DNA of 64,000 bases, taken from NCBI GenBank assembly GCA_013115135.1, contig JABANP010000045.1, positions 124,001 through 188,000 of the forward strand. The letters are read 5' to 3'. The notes beneath the pieces were generated by a model, which searched no databases, was not told where the DNA came from, and saw nothing but the letters and a program-made list of their open reading frames with translations. This DNA is from Perkinsus olseni. Lineage: Eukaryota; Perkinsozoa; Perkinsida; Perkinsidae. Positions 1 to 13,000 of this stretch are shown one piece after another. Position 1 is the stretch's first letter. Every line of letters starts with the position of its first letter. The position numbers and the translations under genes are program-made.

Positions 1-186
1 ATCATACGGGTCTTGTGTTATCAAATGATGTTCAATCTAAGCGACCGCCTTCTCTTTCTTGTAGTTCTGCCGGTAGGACTGTTTGCCGGTTCTGTCGCTA
101 TGGCATCATGCCTGGGTCAGCCGCTCACTCATGTTGATATAGATGAGATTGATAGAATACAGCAAGAGGAGCAGAGTGCCGGGTAG
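1..186 (+). CDS. 3' end of an upstream membrane protein (partial)
   Basis: A frame open from the first base ends at TAG 184-186. It contains one strongly hydrophobic segment (RLLFLVVLPVGLFAGSVAM, about residues 15-33), then a short polar tail rich in Asp, Glu and Gln. This looks like a last transmembrane helix followed by a cytoplasmic tail. I do not recognise the family, and the rest of the gene lies outside the window. It overlaps the putative first exon of the next gene, so one of the two models may be wrong here. Confidence 0.3.
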   Translation: MIRVLCYQMMFNLSDRLLFLVVLPVGLFAGSVAMASCLGQPLTHVDIDEIDRIQQEEQSAG

Positions 187-3100
187 GGTAGTGGCAGCTG
201 CAGCGTCCTCCATAGCATCACCCCCTCCTCAGGCATTCTCATACAACAACAGGGCTCCTCCTTACCTCGAAGCAGCGGCAGACTATTAATGCTTCTAGGC
301 CGTGGGAGCAGGTTGTGACTGATGATCAGGGCAGGAGAAGATTCCATGGAGCCTTTACTGGAGGCTTCAGTGCGGGGTAAGGAGGTCTTCATGCATCAAC
401 TGCATCCCACTGCGGTTTATGATAATAGATACTATAACACAGTGGGGACAGAGGAGGGTTGGACGCCATCTACTTTTGTGAGTAGTAGACGTAGTAGGAA
501 GAATGACAAACAGGAGGAGGAGGAGGGAGGCCATGATGGCATGAAGCAACAACGTCATCAGAGGGTGATAACTTCATACACCCCTCCATGCTACTCTCGG
601 TGTATCAGATATCCGACTTCATGGATGAGGAAGATTATAACGACGGTATCGGCGCGGACGACGTTGCTGCTGTTGGAGGCTCGTCGTCCAGTGGAGGGTT
701 CGCTTGGAGGAGGGACTCGGGTGAAGTGGAAGTGAAGGAGCGGGTAGTGGTTAGTGTTCTATACAGCAGACCTCAGCATCGGTAACAGTTCTGCATGGCA
801 GGTAGGCTTAGCTATTATGAGGAGTCAGGGTTGGAGGGAGGGGATGCTAGTTGGAGAAGTCTCCAAGCTCCGTCATCATCGGCAATCACCAGATGTGGCT
901 ATGAACAGTGAACCATCCCCTCCACAGGCCAACGACAGGAAACGCAAGTAATAATAATAGTACGATCAACGTAGGACTCGGTCATGTCGTCCACCACCAT
1001 CAGAGTGTACACGGTATCCTCGTTACCGCCGCAACTTCGTGCAGCCAGGAGGGCTACTGGCAATACCACAGGCGACTATGATGATGATGAAAAGGAGGAA
1101 GTAGAGGAAGAACGAGAGCATCGTAACATAGTGGCCGTCCATCGCTCCGTTGATAGAATCCTACACAATCATAAGGATGACATGCACGGTATAGGGTAGT
1201 AATGACAACAACACTGCCACTCATCAGGCCCCTTACTACAGGTATAGTGGAACGCTGAGGGCAGGGAACACTGCTGGAGGGCCTTCAACGACAGGGGCCA
1301 ACGAGCTCTTGTCCTCGATCTTCGGCCCTGATGGGGAGTCGAGGGGTACTAGACAACAGCAGCAGCATGGCAGCAGCAATCGTCAACAGCAACAGCAGAA
1401 ACGATCATCTTCTACGCAGGCTGTCGGTGCATTTGGAATAGGTAATAATAGGAAGTAACATAGTGGGTGTAATGATGATGTACCGGTACAGGTGTATTCG
1501 ACCAAGAAGAGGGAGGGGATGGTTATGATGTTGAAGTGTATAATGATTATGATACGAGCATTCCTCCCACCAGGGGAGGTATCAACACAACCTCAGCTTG
1601 CTGCCCTACTGATCTGTTGAATCTAGATACTCCCTATTCATCACGATACGCAACAACGGTCGTGGAGATTGACGACGACGATGATGATGAGGATAGTACA
1701 CAGGAGAGGTCTGCGACCAAGCGAAGAGGCGATAACAGACGGAAAGGTGCAGAGGTGAGGAAGGTGTAGTAATGTTGTAATCATGCTCGGTGTTACGAAG
1801 CTATATCCCAGGTTATTAACCTTATCGACGATGATGATGAGGGTGACGGCAGATCGAAGAGGAGGCATGAGAGTAGCAGCAGAAGAGAGAAGCGTCATTC
1901 GACTAGCCAGCATGATGACACCCTGGATGGGATGTTCACCACTGTATGCTGATTGCCGCCGCCGCGAACGCCTCGGTTACGGTGCTGTCGATCAATCAGG
2001 CCACGACTTCTGTCGGTCCATCATCTACCACCGGTTCCTCTTCCTCCTTCCCTGAAGATGCTCTGATTCTTTCAAAACTCATCCCGGAGCCTCCACGAGT
2101 GCCTCGTGGCTTCAAGGAGCATCTCCATGTACTCCCCTACCGGGGTGCAGTCGGTTGACGTGTGTTGTAACAGGTATCGAGATACGTGTCAAGCGAGGAT
2201 GTATTCAGAGATGCATCTCCCGAATACCAACGGCTCGTGGAATGGTTGGAGAAGGAAGGAAGCCACCGTAGCAGTCAGAAGCCATCGGGCAGCAGCAGCA
2301 TGACTATGACTGAGAGAACGGCCATTATATCTGGCAAGTCTGAGAAGGATGATCGTAACAGAGTAGCCCATGGTGTTGATGGAGGGGCGGCAGCGGCAAG
2401 ATCCGCTCCTGATTTGGTAGGAAGGTATTATAACGGTATAGCGATATGTCCGTCGGCTCAGGAGGGGAGGAAGACGGCGAAGGGAGGGGACCCCACAGGC
2501 AAGGCCCTCTGGTCCAATGTTAATGACGAGGTGAGCTGCGTAGCGTGGAATCATCGTGACGACTGGTGAGAAGGTACGACGAGAGGCTTTGCTGGCAGCT
2601 GTGGGCGGTCGGACCATCAGTATGCACAAAGCAACAACCTCAACAACATCATCCCCTTCACCGCACGACACCTCATCAAGTGCTCTGGAAGCGCTCAACA
2701 GCGATCCAGACAAACGTAGACGTTATGAAGTATTCTGCACTCAAATGGCCAGCGGGGCTCCGACGTTATCAGCACATGGTGAGGAGGGAGGCCTTTAAGG
2801 AGAGCAGCACTCCTGCCTTACAGGTAAAGTTGACTTCAAAGAGCTTAAAGAGTTCACTAAGATATACGAGACTAGTCGCCGAGAATCAGAAGAGAATGCT
2901 GCCGATGCAGTCCACGAGGGAGCAGAGGAAAAGAAGAAGAGGCCTTCTGCTGCCGAGGTTGCTGACGCTTTAAGGAAGTTGCAACCATCACGAGTCGAGT
3001 GTAACTGGAAGGCTGAACCTCTAGTTTGTAATATGCCTCCTGATGGTGATGAGGAATACCACCGCTGATGATGTTCAGGTAAACGATTCGGGTGTCCGGA

Positions 3101-3422
3101 CCCTTGGAGGCACAAGAAGTTCTACGATGATTCCGATACTCTCGGGCGTGGGAAGAAGTCTCGATGGGCAGGAGGCGATCGTCGTTCCCGTCGTAGTAAC
3201 CGGGATGCAACACGTTCCCTAGTGTCCTCAGGTAGGAATCTACTTCGTCACCATCATGCCAGCTGCTGGTCCTCAGGCCTGTCACAGTCGGACTTGAAGT
3301 CGATGGAACGATCGGTGGAGTCACCTCAGACTCGAGCCGACATCCCTCCTGACCTCCCTCTACCGACGATGGCCTCTAAGAGGCCTCCCGATGATTTATT
3401 TGCAGATATCTTCGGCGGTTGA
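143..3422 (+). CDS. GPATCH1: G-patch domain protein 1 (GPATCH1/TOUGH), spliced
   Basis: Conserved eukaryotic G-patch protein associated with the spliceosome and RNA processing in the nucleus. Landmarks appear in family order: [15 protein letters not shown] then YYNTVG + [13 protein letters not shown] (290-480), FMDEEDY (about 610), a G-patch-like segment [14 protein letters not shown] (about 800-850), the [19 protein letters not shown] stretch (about 1500-1560), [11 protein letters not shown] (about 2705), WKAEPLVC + KRFGCPDPW (3009-3104, split by an intron at 3028-3078) and the terminal [17 protein letters not shown], ending at TGA 3420-3422. Introns include 377-428 (52 bp) and probably 183-252. 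The start is weak: ATG 143 keeps the frame through the first intron, but the usual N-terminal acidic/YGTP segment is not visible. Middle exons are Gln- and Ser-rich and poorly conserved, so inner boundaries are approximate. Confidence 0.82.
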
Positions 3423-3705
3423 TATCTCCGCTGTTTCACATTCCCCATGAATCGTTGAGTTCAAACAGTAGCGTTAACCGCTCGCTACGCCGTATAGCCC
3501 TCATCCTCCGCTACCGATCATACTCCGGCGTGAAGAATCCAGTACCATCGCACTAGGGATCCATACCACATCATGCAAGACAGTCACAAGAATCGGGAGA
3601 TTGCCTACAGTTGATCTGCAACGATCGAGCGTTGGGCTCAACAGTCGCCACTTGCGGGAGACTAAAGCTCAACAGGCGACTTGTAGGAAAGGCATTGAAG
3701 AGTCA

Positions 3706-4535
3706 TCATTTGATCTTCTCGCGGGTTGAAGACAACATTCTTCGTAGATTCTCGTTTTCACGTCGGAGGTCCATTGACTTCGCGACGGATCTCTCTTGTG
3801 TTTCCTTCACGCGATCAGTGATCGATTCACTTTCATCACTATGAATTGGGCGATGATAATTTTTGATGTTCAAATACCTGAGGTATTATCCTTCCATGCA
3901 GCTACTCCTTCATGCTCCCACCTCTCCTCAAGCTTCTTTAGTCGTTGATGTATGATTCCATAATCACCTGTTAGACCCGCGAGTTGGGAACCAAGATCCC
4001 AGCTGTCCTCCAGGTTCCTCGTTCGAGATTCAGGTTCACAGTCACTAACTACACTGGGTGGTTCATCGGACATCATCGTAGAATTCGCCTCGTCGTCCCT
4101 CCCGTCGGTACAGTGCCGCTGTGATGCTACCAGTTTATCGATCTGTCGCAGCTCTTGCTTGAGACCTATGCTACTAATGTTGAGATCACCGATGCGAGAT
4201 AGTCCGTGGTACCAGTAAGCTCATCCTGTGACGGAGTACTGGTCGGCAGTTGTACCCCATCGAGGGGTGGCCCTCCTTGTGGTTGGCCGATCGTCTCGAA
4301 AGTACTGCGTATGAGTGGGATACCTCGTTGAAGGGCGGTAGTGAATTATGTCCACTGCCGCCACTATTCGTAGTAGACAGCAGCAGCAGGTGCCGACTGC
4401 CTCCGGACTATCACTACAACCTTCTAAGGCCTACCACGCCTCTCCCTCATCTCTTTATATTTGGGATAACTCCTCGAGTAGTTCGGTAAGCTTCTCATCC
4501 CTTCGATGTTGCTCCTCGTCGAAGGTGTTGGACAT
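3706..4535 (-). CDS. Coiled-coil protein, unknown function
   Basis: I do not recognise the family. Frame-consistent exons encode an N-terminal heptad-like segment (DEEQHRRDEKLTELLEEL) from ATG 4535, a Gly/Pro linker (TFETIGQPQGGPPLDG), a second helix LKQELRQIDKLVASQRH, an acidic linker and a third helix with HQRLKKLEERWEHEG. A last open exon (about 3706-3842) has ITDRVKETQERSVAKSMDLR, then RENENLRRML and TGA at 3706-3708. The intron between LTG and LKQE is 4212-4166 (47 bp) and its downstream exon begins with GT. The join into the last exon is one base out of frame in my reading, so an exon edge is misplaced. An acidic open stretch at 4660-4750 (IEDDDDDHDGYHS) may be an upstream exon. Coiled coils suggest a scaffold or cytoskeletal role, no more. 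Confidence 0.45.
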
Positions 4536-5036
4536 AGTCTGCTTACAACACAATATGATGATGAAGCCTGCTTTGCAAGACTAGAGTAACGATCGTTCGG
4601 GACAGCAGCTCTCGGAGAGGAGACTCCTCATTGATGATTCGTCCAACAATACAGTGACTTATCATGACTACATGTTTGAATGATAACCATCATGGTCGTC
4701 GTCGTCGTCCTCGATACTAGACTGGATCTCGGTAGCATTTCCTGTATGTAACACCCTGTGTGGAGAGAGGTGGGTACAGAGAATAGCCTGGGAAGCAAGT
4801 AGTACAATGATACCTGGCAGCAGCCACTACATGCAGAAGGATGCTCCTGCCGTCGAGTGTCCATTACCGATCAATGCAAGTTTGACATCCTACGGGGCAT
4901 TCTATTATCATATGATCTGCTACGTACCTATCTAGCGAGTCACATCGATTCGACTAGCGGTGGATGTAATACATCCTGAAATAGTTGTCGTAACCTCTCT
5001 GTGTCTTTGGCATACAGAAGCCGCTATTTGTTCTGC
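4536..5036. other. Mostly non-coding spacer
   Basis: About 500 bp between two minus-strand genes. Apart from the short acidic open stretch at 4660-4750, a possible 5' exon of the coiled-coil gene, I see no family signature, RNA gene or long repeat. Confidence 0.35.
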
Positions 5037-5950
5037 CTATTGTATAATCCAGTACGACGAAATCGCGAGTATTGAAGCATGATAGACATGTTGTGTCGTA
5101 TCTAACAGGAGTGTTGCGCTATTGGAGAAGGGAGGGTGTCTTAGTAAAGACTTAGTGAAGCAAGATCGACATCCGGTATCACAAGGCTGACAAGTCTCGT
5201 CGACAGTACCATAGGTTGATTCTATTTGGCAATTGAATCTGACAAGTTATCGCCACACAAGAGTGATAGCTGCGTAGGTGGTTGACTTCCCACATGCAAA
5301 TCTTTCTGAAATCATGGATGTAGTTCTTACTGCAAGCATCACACTCGTACCTGTGATGATGATGCTGATGTTGAAGACGGTCGTTCGAACTGTTCTTGAA
5401 CTCTTACTGTTCTTCCCCATGGCATTTGTTACAGTTCAATGGGCATGCATGGCAATCATAACCCATACGATAGTTACCATTCGGGCAATCCTCAGGGTTC
5501 AAACAGCGATCACACCACAGCTCGTGCCCTTCCTGACATTATCAATAAACTCGTCACAGAGGATGATGGCATGATGATAATGCCACCACCACCTCACAAT
5601 TGTGTGTCCTCCAAACCCTATCATGATCTTGAAGATGGCATCCTTGATTGATGGAAGCAGCGGTCGCTGGGCGGTGCTGTCCAGGATTGGTAGTGGAAGT
5701 TTGTATGTCGCATTGAACCCTATTCAACGATGGCGTATAGGTGGCAATAGCTAATATATTATAAGTATCATCATAATCCATGCTAATGATGATTGGCAGT
5801 AGTAGGATGGTGGTGAAGATATCCCGAGCCATTCTCGACTGGACACTGATTCATGCCACCATGGTCATAGTGATCGTAACATCCTTGAACACAACAACAG
5901 TTGTTGAACAACTCCCGTTTGGCCGGAAGGGTCTCAGTGAACTCACTAGC
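5037..5950 (-). CDS. Cys-rich protein (furin/GCC2-GCC3-like repeats)
   Basis: Several minus-strand exons are dense in regularly spaced cysteines: NNCCCVQGCYDHYDHGG (about 5850-5910), THNCE joined to EGHELWCDRC, then NPEDCPNGNYRMGYDCHACP and NCNKCHGEEQ (about 5390-5610), YECDACSKNY (about 5320) and ETCQPCDTGCRSCFTK (about 5160-5210), ending at TAG 5037-5039. CxxC and CxxCxxxC spacing resembles furin-like or ephrin-receptor-like (GCC2/GCC3) repeats of extracellular domains. One intron resolves cleanly between HGEEQ and YECDAC; its 3' exon begins with GT. No signal peptide or membrane anchor is assigned, and the 5' limit and the joins around 5260-5330 remain open. It is probably a secreted or surface protein. 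Confidence 0.45.
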
Positions 5951-7202
5951 AACAGCACTAGAATTTTAAATAAGAGTTCGTGTCTCGGCGCGCTCGAACC
6001 CAGCTGCTTGAATGCAGGTATGGAGCGACAAAGCCACATGAGGAACACAACAGTGTTGTGGACAGCTGCGGCCACTCCCCAAACCAATGGCCTTGAATAA
6101 CGAGCAAGACGTTGCGTCTGTAGCAGCCTATGCACCCCTCAGGGGGAAGCAGTGGACGTGTACTACATAACCTAGGACCAAAAGCACAAAAAGGAAGGGA
6201 GAGATGATTGAGCTGCTTTGATGTTGAGAGGGGATCGAGAGGGGGGCCTACCCGCATGACGAGAAGAAGGCTAGCCTGATTGGCTGGTGAATACACTGAA
6301 TGACAGAAATAAATGGGCGCCTGTGGCAACGTGTGCATGGTGATGACCAACAGTGACACAGTTACAACACTCTACACGAGAGGGCCATGCTCACTGGGAG
6401 TGAGGGGCGTTACGGGTCCCACCTCGAACTTGAGTGACAAGCTTGAAACGATGCAGAGACTGGCAACAGTATTGGTATATGGCTAAAAGAAAAAACAGGC
6501 GCTGCATCATCTTTGACATGATCTGAGGTGACAAAAGCCGGCAGGGTTGCGGTGGAAGCTGAACCGTCGATAAAGGAGGCATCTGTGATGTCGCCACTAC
6601 GACCAGCCACAACGACCAGCAGTATGATAGGGTTCATGTGACCTTGAAAGAAGTGGCATCATTGCGAAGTTAGAAGAATTGAAGGCGACCCAAGACTGAG
6701 AGTGGGGGAGGGCTAGCTCCCCACTATTACTACTACGACCAAAAATGACAATCTACGGTGATATTATTGGTACTTGAAGGACGCAACTCCCTTGAAAAGG
6801 AGGGATAATAGTACGCAAAAAAGTAACGCATAGTTGTAAGGATTGTTAGTTTAAACTATTAGTCTGCAGCCAACAGCATGGCTACAGTAGTTATGATATT
6901 AGTAGAAGATGATTGAACTTGGACGGCGACGGCGGCGGTTGAATAATACCATGACCAGAGCCTCAAGACCCACAACGTTGAAAGATGATACCACACCAGA
7001 TGATACTCGAGAGTTGCACCATGACGAGGATGTGGTATTGTGATGGTGGTAGAGCCTTGATGATGATGATGATACACTCTCTAACCTGGACTATCTTATT
7101 ATCACCATCAGCCCCATGATGTAGTATAGTTATTATGATGATACTAGTTGTTATCAGCGTATTGTGTATTCATCATCATCCTCATCACTGTAGGTGATTG
7201 TG
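5951..7202. other. 1.25 kb with no recognised gene
   Basis: The stretch 5990-6720 has few microsatellites and a different base texture from its surroundings. It holds a 133-codon open frame on the minus strand (5958-6359) with no homopolymer runs and no family signature. From 6720 to 7200 the usual trinucleotide-rich texture returns, which may be 3' untranslated sequence of the RRM gene. I found no tRNA, no terminal inverted repeat and no conserved protein motif. Confidence 0.3.
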
Positions 7203-9793
7203 TTATTCCTGGCAACTTCTACTGAGTACCACGAACCTAGTCATACCATAACAATGGTCATCATCACGAAAAAGAGCTATAACACTTCTATTACCAGCAA
7301 CTGGTGGTGATGAGGTCCTCGACGTACGGGGTCGTTTAGGCGAATGAGCATACAGCTGCTGGGGTTGGGGGTACTCCTTCTGGTCCCTTCTCCTCGCTGG
7401 GCTACCATCGGCGGTATAACGATAAGCCTCTCTCGAAGGTGCTGATGATGATGACGCCCTCCGTGGAGATCGTCTTGGTGTTATAATAGCTCTCCCATGT
7501 GATGAGGGCTGCTGCTGATGATGATGAGCATAGAGGGGGGTATATTGGGTTGGTGATGGGGATGACAGGGATGATGATGATGGTGATACTTGCTCCTGCC
7601 TCTGCCATCGGTGCTCTCTATCATCCCTATACTCACTGCTGCTGCTGCTGCTTCCCATCATACGTGGTAGTGATACGCCACTAGCAGCAGCATCCCTTCG
7701 TTGTGGTTGAGGTGTTGGAGGTTGATAGTAACTACCAAATGACAGGCATTCTCTGCACTACCAGACAATCGGTGGGTCGTACCTCCCATACCCTCCCCCT
7801 CCTGTTGGTTGTTGTTGCTGTTGAGTGGTGTCCCACGGTGGGGCTGAGCTACCGCCATATCCTGATGCTTGGGCGGGCTTCTGTATCATACCAGTATATG
7901 ATGTTAATCCAGCATCATTCATGTATCCCGACCCTTCCCGTGTTGTTGATGATGATAGTGGCATTGGATAAGCAACACCACCATCACCTCCTGAAGTAGG
8001 AGGAGGATGGGGTCCTCCTCCCATTGTCCAGTACTATCAAGCTGGCGAGAGCCCCTATAGGGCGGTTGATACTGTGAGGGTAAGCCTTGTTGGTAAGGCT
8101 GTATATTATCATTGGGATTAGTAACAGCGGTGTTATTAGAAGGAACTTCGTTAACATATCCTGTAGGTGGTGGTGGCGGAGGAGGAGGTGGGGGAGGTGT
8201 GGTATTGTCATTGCTATTATTGTATTGTGCTACTTCTTGTGAGTAGGGAGCATCCCCCTGCGGTGTAAGCATGGGTTGTTGTGCCCCTGCAGGACCAGCA
8301 GCAGCAGTGATGCCTCTCCTTCTACGAGATTCCTCAACCTTTGCTACATGCCTTGCTATTGCCCTCTCCGTATACCTATCATCATCATACCAACATAATA
8401 CTACTACTGCTGCTAGACCCTCGTCTCACATTGACTTCTCCTCATCATTGAGTCCGAACTGTGCTGCTGGTGGTGGTGCCCCTCCGGACGACTGAGAAGC
8501 ACTGGATGGCCCATGAGCACCCTCTTTAGACACTCTGTACCTAGGAGTAGCATCATCATCATAATAACGACAATGCAACTGCTACTTGCAATCTATCATC
8601 CTTCCTCTAACAATAAGTTGTTGATAGTAAACAGGTTTCTTCACCACACCACTTGATGACGTTGGAGTTGCTGCCTTGGTCTCTTGCTGCTGCTCTTCTT
8701 CTTCTTGTTTCTCATATGCTCCTTTATTCATCATCTCACTGAGGAGCCTCTGTGCTCCCTCCGGACAGGAGAATTGGACAAAGCCAAAACCTTTAGAATG
8801 ACCTGTCTCTCGATCCATAACCTAAAAAGGAGGAAAGCTGTTCTCACAACTGCCGTTGTTATCATTGCTGTGCCGGTAGCCTTACTAGTTGTAGTAGATT
8901 TATAAGGCCCCATTGACTTAGGAAATCTCCCAGCATTTCAACAGTCTCTGTATTCTGGAAGCCAGCAACGAATACTCTACAGGGATCCGTAGCCCCTTCG
9001 GGTAGTGGTGGTAATGGTTCCTGAAGTTGTAAAGGAAGGGCCAATGAAGTGGTGGTGATGAGGGCCGTCACATGATACATACTGCATCAACATCTCCTTG
9101 TATATCGTCCACACCAGGTTTGGTCTTTGCATACCCCACCCTTAACCGTTCCAATCCTGCTTCACGACGTCCTCTAAGATGATGATGGAGATGTGTGGTA
9201 TCACAGTAGTGATCATAGTGTATTATTACTTGACATCCAATACAGCTGCATCAGCACTAGAACCATTGAGGTACTGTATAAAGCCATAGTTGAGTACACG
9301 TTGTTGGTTACGGGGAGAGGTGGAGGATGGTGGTGCTTGTTGTTGTTGTGGTCTGTTGTTATTGTTAACCCCTCTCCCGGTAGCTATGTTAACTTTAGCG
9401 ATATCTCCATATCTCGAGAAGAAGCCTATCAGAGCATCCTCCTTCCTCATGTGTTGTGGCAAATTACCAACGTATCTGATGAGGAGGGATGAGCATGATG
9501 CTACTACTGCTATTGACAGGACTCTGAAACCCTTACATTCGTGTTAAACGGAGGCCTATCGGGCTTGGACCAGTGGACACACCTTCTCTGGGGAGCATGG
9601 CTGAAGCAGTAACAAGAGGGTAGTATCATCACTTAGGAGGTAGTATAGATATGACAAGGATGCTACTATTACGGGTAGTAGGGGTATACTGCCTGATGGG
9701 GTATTGATCCTGCTGCCCTCTTCTTCGTCTCCTTCTCTTTACATTCTGATCCAGTGAGGGGGTGTTAGCATCACTGTTAGGGGGAGACGACAT
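7203..9793 (-). CDS. Two-RRM RNA-binding protein with Pro/Gln/Gly-rich C-terminus
   Basis: Start ATG 9793 begins a basic leader (NVKRRRRRRGQQ). RRM1 opens with RIYVGNLPQHMRKEDALIGF and FSRYGDIAKVNIA, and continues with NYGFIQYLNGSSADAAVLDV (about 9480-9230). RRM2 has CRVFVAGFQNTETVEMLGDF (RNP2, about 8980-8910) and GHSKGFGFVQF (RNP1, about 8790). The C-terminus is low complexity: an 11-residue proline run (about 8165-8200), PPWDTTQQQQQPTGGGGYGR and a Ser/Arg/Gln-rich tail. Two RRMs followed by a disordered tail is typical of hnRNP A/B, Musashi or splicing regulators; I cannot choose. It probably acts on pre-mRNA or mRNA. An intron right before IYVGNLP is frame-proven. The 3' end near 7203 follows an open Arg/Ser-rich exon and may be spliced further. 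Confidence 0.7.
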
Positions 9794-10074
9794 GGTGATA
9801 ATTTAACCAAAACTATACCACATGATGGTGTTAACTGTATTGAATAACAAAACACAGGGGATGAATAAGTCGAAAAGGATGATGATCATTAAGAATAATA
9901 GTCCGTTGATAGTCTGCTGCTGCTGCTGGTAGTAGTAGTAGCACTTATGGTCATTACTCGACTTGCCCGGTTAGTAAATGCTGATTATTATGGTATTTGG
10001 AACAATGTAAAGGAGGACAGAGGCATAAACAGTACTGGCAGTACGCAAGGAACTGCTGAGTCGTCCACAGCTGG

Positions 10075-13000
10075 TTACTCAAGGGTAGATTTATTGCTGC
10101 TCTTGCTGGTGTCGTCCTGTTTGGCTCGCTGGGCATCTATCTTCATCAACTGTTCTTGTTCCTTCTGTTCTCTCATAGCCTTGTATCTGATTACACAGTG
10201 ATGATGACGGTGACACCATACTGAGGGCATTACTTCCGATATGCCCAGAAGGCTCCTATCATTAATAGTGGGCTACTCAGTACTATGGGCACTATGAAGA
10301 GTCCACCTAACAAGCAGGAGGTGGAAGTGTTGGTGGATGTATGGTATTCTCACCAGATACGTATAACATCGTCTTGAAGAGCGGTATGAAGTCCTTAGGC
10401 TTCGTCGATAATAGAGGCTTTATTGTGGATGCATAGAAAACCTTAGGGGCGAACACAGCCAATATGATCCTGTCCAATATGAATATACCAACGGTTGATG
10501 CTAGCAGCATACCTAACAGTGAGGATGATGCATGATGATGATGATGAGCAGCAGTGACTAGTAGTACCAAGAACCCTATTCCTGAGATCATCAGGCAGTA
10601 CCATGAGCTCTAGGAAGTGATTCAATGGCGGTATAATACCCGATGCTAGAATCTACCAAAAAGGAAGGTGATGATGCTGCTAGACAAGGACATGAAGGTT
10701 GTTGTTGTTGTTGGTATTACGAATAGTCCGGCACCACAGAGGAAGGCAGAGAGGAATAATGCACGATTCTCGAGGTAACCTGATAATGATGGGGATTATC
10801 ATACTACTCTTGGTATCATCATTACCTTGCATCCATGGACGGCCTTTGTAGTTGACAACTAGTACTGCAACTTGTTGGGAGCTCTTCACTAGGAACATTA
10901 CTGTATTGAGTAAGTTTGGTTGGTATGGTACCGACCTTAAGAGTGACTGAGCATAGTGACTCTGCATATTATTATGCTTACTTGAACATGGAGAATATAT
11001 CATCTCCCGAATCCACTCTCATCCATCATCTTATTCAGCTTCTCATCTCTATTCCTTTCAAACTCATATAACTGTTCCAAGGCAGCATCACCTAATGATG
11101 ATCGATGACTACCACTGAACACTATTGTTGGTGTTATTACCCATAGCAGTCTTGGCTAGGTCCATCGCCTTAACCAACACATACAGATGTACCGCTACTT
11201 GGGCCATCACCGATAAGAATATCGCTGGATGGAATACAGATCGTATTGGGAGAACGTCAGAAAGCCTGATGAGAATAATCGTTCTTCATCTTGACAGGAC
11301 AGGACCACTGAGTTTTGCTATTATTACTACCTATCAGCTGGTTTAGCATAGCTAAATGCAATACTGGCAACCATCGTCAATAGTCCCGAGAATATGAGTT
11401 GTAGCTCGGTAGCATTACCGCCTTCAACGGTCCCTGCAGCTAGAGTGTATCTAAGAGGAGTTATCATCAACCACACCCCAGTGCACTTCTACTTACGCGC
11501 TGACCATCGAATCAAGCATCATAATCTGCATCATCTGGACATTCAATAACAATGTACACCTCCCTTGTCTGATGATCTGTACCACACTTCTGATACTAGG
11601 AGCTCTTGACGTGAATGGAGCAGCAACGGAAGCATCACCAAGTTGGACTACTGGCTTCATACCTGACACCGACGCTGTCACTACCTCAACTAGGGGTATG
11701 ATGATCATCATCACCTTCTTGCTGTTGGGAAGCATCATCTTCCACTTGTTTCTGTGCATTCTCAATCATGGAGGCCATGATACCTTTACTACGACCACCA
11801 CCCCAGGCTGCATTCGTACCGTACTTTTGCTGTAACTCCTTCTGAACCTACCATCAATGTGGTTATCACTAACAACATCCCCTTCTTCTACTAGCATGAC
11901 CTACCTTAGTGAGCTCAGCCCTCAGCCTCGCTGATGAGTTCTTCATGGCTGTGAAGTAAGTGGTGAATCCAACATTACCTTCATTGTTATCAGTGAGCTT
12001 ATTAAGCTCTTCTTGGAACCATGTCTGTTGGTTCTGCATGATAACCTGAACAGCAGAAGAAGTCCGAATACCATCACTCGACCTCTTCTCACTTGTCTTC
12101 TAGCGTTGAATTCCGTCTTGTATTGTTTTGCCAGTTGCCTCTCCCTCATAGCTAGCAGCTTCTGGTCCTGATCATTATCATCAGTATGGAGGTGCTGAGG
12201 GGGTACTACTACTACCTCTTCTAACTTATCCTCTGCCGAGCCCTCACCATCAAGGAGCTGACTACCATCGGGGGTTGCCTGCTTTACTGAGGACGCAGCA
12301 TTTGAGTCACCAAAGCCAGAGAGGAGGGCTACGCCTGATGAGGGGGTGATTGATGATGGACAGGAGCAGTGCTATGATAGTACTTACCAACATCAGCTTG
12401 CTTCAATGCACCAACATCATTACCACCATCACCACACATAAGGGGGTGTAACATATTATCACCACCACTACCATGGTCTTCGTTGGGAAGCTTCTTAACC
12501 AATCGTACTACCTAATACAGTATGATGCTGTTAGTATTACTACATGGATCCTCCTGTATTACCTCCTCCTTCTGCTGTGGGGATACCCTAGCAAATACCT
12601 TAATGAGATGTGCTGTATTATACAGCGTCTTGTCCCCTTCCTCCTCTAACTGTGTCAGCACATCACCTTACAACAACATGAGGTAACAGCGGCTTTTACC
12701 ACTAGTAGTAGTATTACCTCCTACTACCAGGTCAGCTTTATTAGCAAGCTGGTTTTACAGCATGAATAGAGGGGGTATAGGGTATATACACCTCATCAGT
12801 ACTAACATCTTGCCACACTACATAACAAGCAGTAACAATGCGTGAATCGGTTATTATCATCATGAGTATTACCTCTGTCCTTTGTCAACATGAGCTTGGG
12901 TTTCCCTTCACTCTTATTACTGAATATACCAATCTCATTGGCAACATGGGCTGCTGTCAAGGCGGAATCACCAGTTAACATTATACAAGGCATCTTCGCA

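Noticed and set aside
5280..5330. A 25-bp GT-AG intron in the Cys-rich gene
   Set aside because: Reading straight through keeps the frame open, and the ultra-short version did not fix the downstream phase problem.
5985..6010. GGGTTCGAGC on the minus strand resembling a tRNA T-loop
   Set aside because: The stem does not pair and no cloverleaf can be built.
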